DNA of 6,639 bases from Bacteroidales bacterium (lineage in GTDB: Bacteria > Bacteroidota > Bacteroidia > Bacteroidales > PUMT01). A program made the position numbers and the translations under genes. The stretch is from the NCBI GenBank assembly GCA_007132365.1, contig SLOS01000076.1, positions 1 to 6,639 of the forward strand, in the 5' to 3' direction. Each line of letters opens with the position of its first letter. Positions within the stretch are counted from its first letter, which is position 1. The notes under the pieces were generated by a model. The model was not told the origin of the DNA, ran no database searches, and saw only the letters and a program-made list of their open reading frames with translations. Shown here in pieces: positions 6,384-6,639 of the stretch.

Positions 6384-6639
6384 TCAGAAAAAAAGACGGT
6401 ATGCCAGGGTAAAGTTTCTGCCGGGCATAGGGAAGTTCCTGTCAGTTACCCTGGAAAGGTGATCACGGTACCTCTGATCAAGAAGGTTATCTATCCTGAA
6501 GATAATCACATGCCTCCACGGTGTACTTAATCTATATCCGGCAGAAAATCCAAGCAGTGTGTAACCTTCAGTAACTTCTTCATCAGGAGCCACCCTGCCC
6601 TGTTTTGCAGCAGAAACAAGCTTCCCTCCTATCCAGCCG
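6384..6639 (-). CDS. TonB-dependent receptor, C-terminal fragment (partial at right edge), paralogue of the ZnuD-like receptor
   Basis: About 85 residues of the barrel end are present. The frame stays open to the window edge and begins GWIGGKLVSAAKQG, so the GTG at 6593 is an internal valine codon. The last 69 residues match the C-terminus of the ZnuD-like receptor at 48 positions by my hand alignment without gaps. Shared blocks include VAPDE, TEGY, AGYRL, YRDHL and RNFPMPGRNF, plus the final aromatic pair needed for outer-membrane assembly. It should therefore be an outer-membrane TonB-dependent transporter of the same subfamily, probably for a metal or metal chelate; the plug and ligand loops are outside the window. 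It has its own terminator just downstream. Whether it carries its own His-rich partner cannot be seen. Confidence 0.85.
   Translation of the reverse strand, partial: GWIGGKLVSAAKQGRVAPDEEVTEGYTLLGFSAGYRLSTPWRHVIIFRIDNLLDQRYRDHLSRVTDRNFPMPGRNFTLAYRLFF

Noticed and set aside
6384..6593. Short stand-alone gene starting at the GTG at 6593
   Set aside because: The frame continues upstream to the window edge with residues that still align to the neighbouring receptor, so this is the end of a longer gene.
1..6639. CRISPR arrays, insertion sequences, rRNA or riboswitches
   Set aside because: No regularly spaced repeats, transposase-like frames, rRNA segments or recognisable riboswitch cores were seen on either strand.

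Overview
The window looks like a piece of a Bacteroidota (Bacteroidetes) chromosome. Three things point there. Both complete outer-membrane receptors carry an N-terminal carboxypeptidase-regulatory-like domain ahead of the TonB plug. No start codon is preceded by a clear Shine-Dalgarno sequence. The two promoters I can propose fit the Bacteroidota consensus (TTG, 20 nt, TAnnTTTG). The D-alanine ligase fragment also reads like the Bacteroidota version of that enzyme.

Layout: positions 2-589 (+) hold the C-terminal part of a D-Ala-D-Ala ligase (ddl), entering from the left edge. It converges on a FecA-like TonB-dependent receptor (679-3228, -). A 285-bp intergenic region (3229-3513) carries that receptor's probable promoter and several inverted repeats. 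Next come a ZnuD-like TonB-dependent receptor (3514 to about 5748, -) and, just upstream of it, a small His/Cys-rich exported protein (5860-6204, -). These two probably form one operon driven by a promoter near 6251-6286. A good intrinsic terminator (6313-6348) separates them from a third receptor (6384-6639, -), of which only the C-terminus is in the window. That fragment matches the C-terminus of the ZnuD-like receptor at 48 of the last 69 residues.

Read together, everything after ddl is an outer-membrane metal or metal-chelate uptake block. It has one receptor of the ferric-citrate type and two related receptors of the zinc/metal type, the complete one coupled to a His-rich small protein with a candidate metal-handling role. 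No inner-membrane transporter, TonB/ExbBD, sigma/anti-sigma pair or metalloregulator is visible. Substrate assignments are family-level inference. The least expected observations are two receptor promoters with an identical 8-bp -33 element and identical spacing, inverted repeats sitting on both of them, and a His-His-Cys cluster in a conserved motif of the ZnuD-like receptor. No gene-free stretch exceeds 300 bases.
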